Positions 25,510 through 25,634 of a stretch of 25,634 bases of DNA are shown here, one piece after another. Under the pieces are notes generated by a model that saw nothing but the letters and a program-made list of their open reading frames with translations, did not search any database and was not told where the DNA came from. Positions within the stretch are counted from its first letter, which is position 1; each line of letters begins with the position of its first letter. This stretch comes from Bacteroidota bacterium. Its GTDB lineage: Bacteria > Bacteroidota > Bacteroidia > Cytophagales > Cyclobacteriaceae. A program made the translations under genes and the position numbers. The stretch covers positions 1 to 25,634 of the forward strand of contig JAEZEH010000136.1 in NCBI GenBank assembly GCA_023417785.1. The letters are read 5' to 3'.

Positions 25510-25634
25510 ATGAACAAAGTCGTCCATTTGATGAGATGGTGTTTGCCGTCCACGGCATCATTTATACGAAATCAGATTATTTACAATAAACGTTACGCGC
25601 CGGCGGTGGTCTATACCCAACCAAAGGAGGGTGC
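25510..25634 (+). CDS. N terminus of a probable glycosyltransferase (cut by right edge)
   Basis: Only about 41 residues are present. They read NKVVHLMRWCLPSTASFIRN followed by NQIIYNK-like and APAVVYTQPKEG stretches. This resembles the first strand, glycine-poor loop and first helix of GT4 enzymes that start with a valine-rich strand and an S-x-x-FI motif. A GTG at 25501 in the same frame has a better-spaced GGGGGAG upstream (about 25489-25495) and may be the true start. The gene follows the asparagine-synthase-like gene by about 65-75 bases on the same strand. Confidence 0.55.
   Translation, partial: MNKVVHLMRWCLPSTASFIRNQIIYNKRYAPAVVYTQPKEG

Noticed and set aside
25439..25513. A 24-codon frame between the asparagine-synthase-like gene and the last gene, ending in an ATGA overlap
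   Set aside because: Very short, low-complexity (Asn/Asp/Tyr-rich), with no recognisable motif; most likely chance.

Overview
The window looks like a chromosomal segment of a Bacteroidota bacterium. The evidence is a TonB-dependent receptor with an N-terminal carboxypeptidase-regulatory-like domain, an UpxY-type NusG paralogue heading a polysaccharide operon, a Wzc-type BY-kinase, A-rich leaders with no clear Shine-Dalgarno sequence before several starts, and a TAnnTTTG-type -7 promoter match. No rRNA, tRNA, CRISPR array, insertion sequence or plasmid function was seen.

Region 1 (1-5428) holds two pieces of nonribosomal peptide synthetase (NRPS) placed head to head. The minus-strand piece (1-3653, running off the left edge) reads: C-terminal half of a condensation domain, an adenylation (A) domain, and a carrier protein. 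Its A domain has a specificity code I read as DLTKIGEVG (asparagine-like). Between core motifs A8 and A9 it carries a roughly 340-residue insert that is a complete PP-loop ATP-pyrophosphatase-like domain, with a four-cysteine zinc-ribbon-like start, an SGGKDS loop, a CxxC pair and a later Cys. The plus-strand piece (3623-5428) reads: C-terminal half of another condensation domain, then directly a carrier protein (no A domain), then a thioesterase whose nucleophile position is Cys. Both pieces lose recognisable condensation-domain homology at about 3615-3650. That is what an inversion breakpoint, an invertible segment or a chimeric assembly join would look like.

Region 2 (5493-9058) encodes a small His-rich exported protein, a TonB-dependent receptor and an Sfp-type phosphopantetheinyl transferase. 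The transferase could activate the NRPS carrier proteins. The receptor and His-rich protein suggest metal or metal-chelate handling, possibly linked to the NRPS product.

Region 3 (9059-9495) is a 437-base non-coding stretch with a candidate promoter and a long leader.

Region 4 (9496 to the right edge) is a one-strand surface-polysaccharide operon with many overlapping gene ends. In order it encodes an UpxY antiterminator, Wzc, a GT2 glycosyltransferase, and a CDP-hexose pathway (cytidylyltransferase, CDP-glucose 4,6-dehydratase, RmlC-like epimerase, PLP aminotransferase, NeuD/PglD-like acyltransferase). These are followed by a CgeB-like glycosyltransferase, a Wzy/ligase-type membrane protein and a GT4 glycosyltransferase. 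The right end has a coupled trio (NodB-type deacetylase, ATP-grasp ligase, asparagine-synthase-like protein without the glutaminase Cys) and the start of another glycosyltransferase. The predicted outcome is a polymer containing a CDP-derived, probably N-acylated amino-deoxyhexose, with a possible further amide-forming decoration by the trio.
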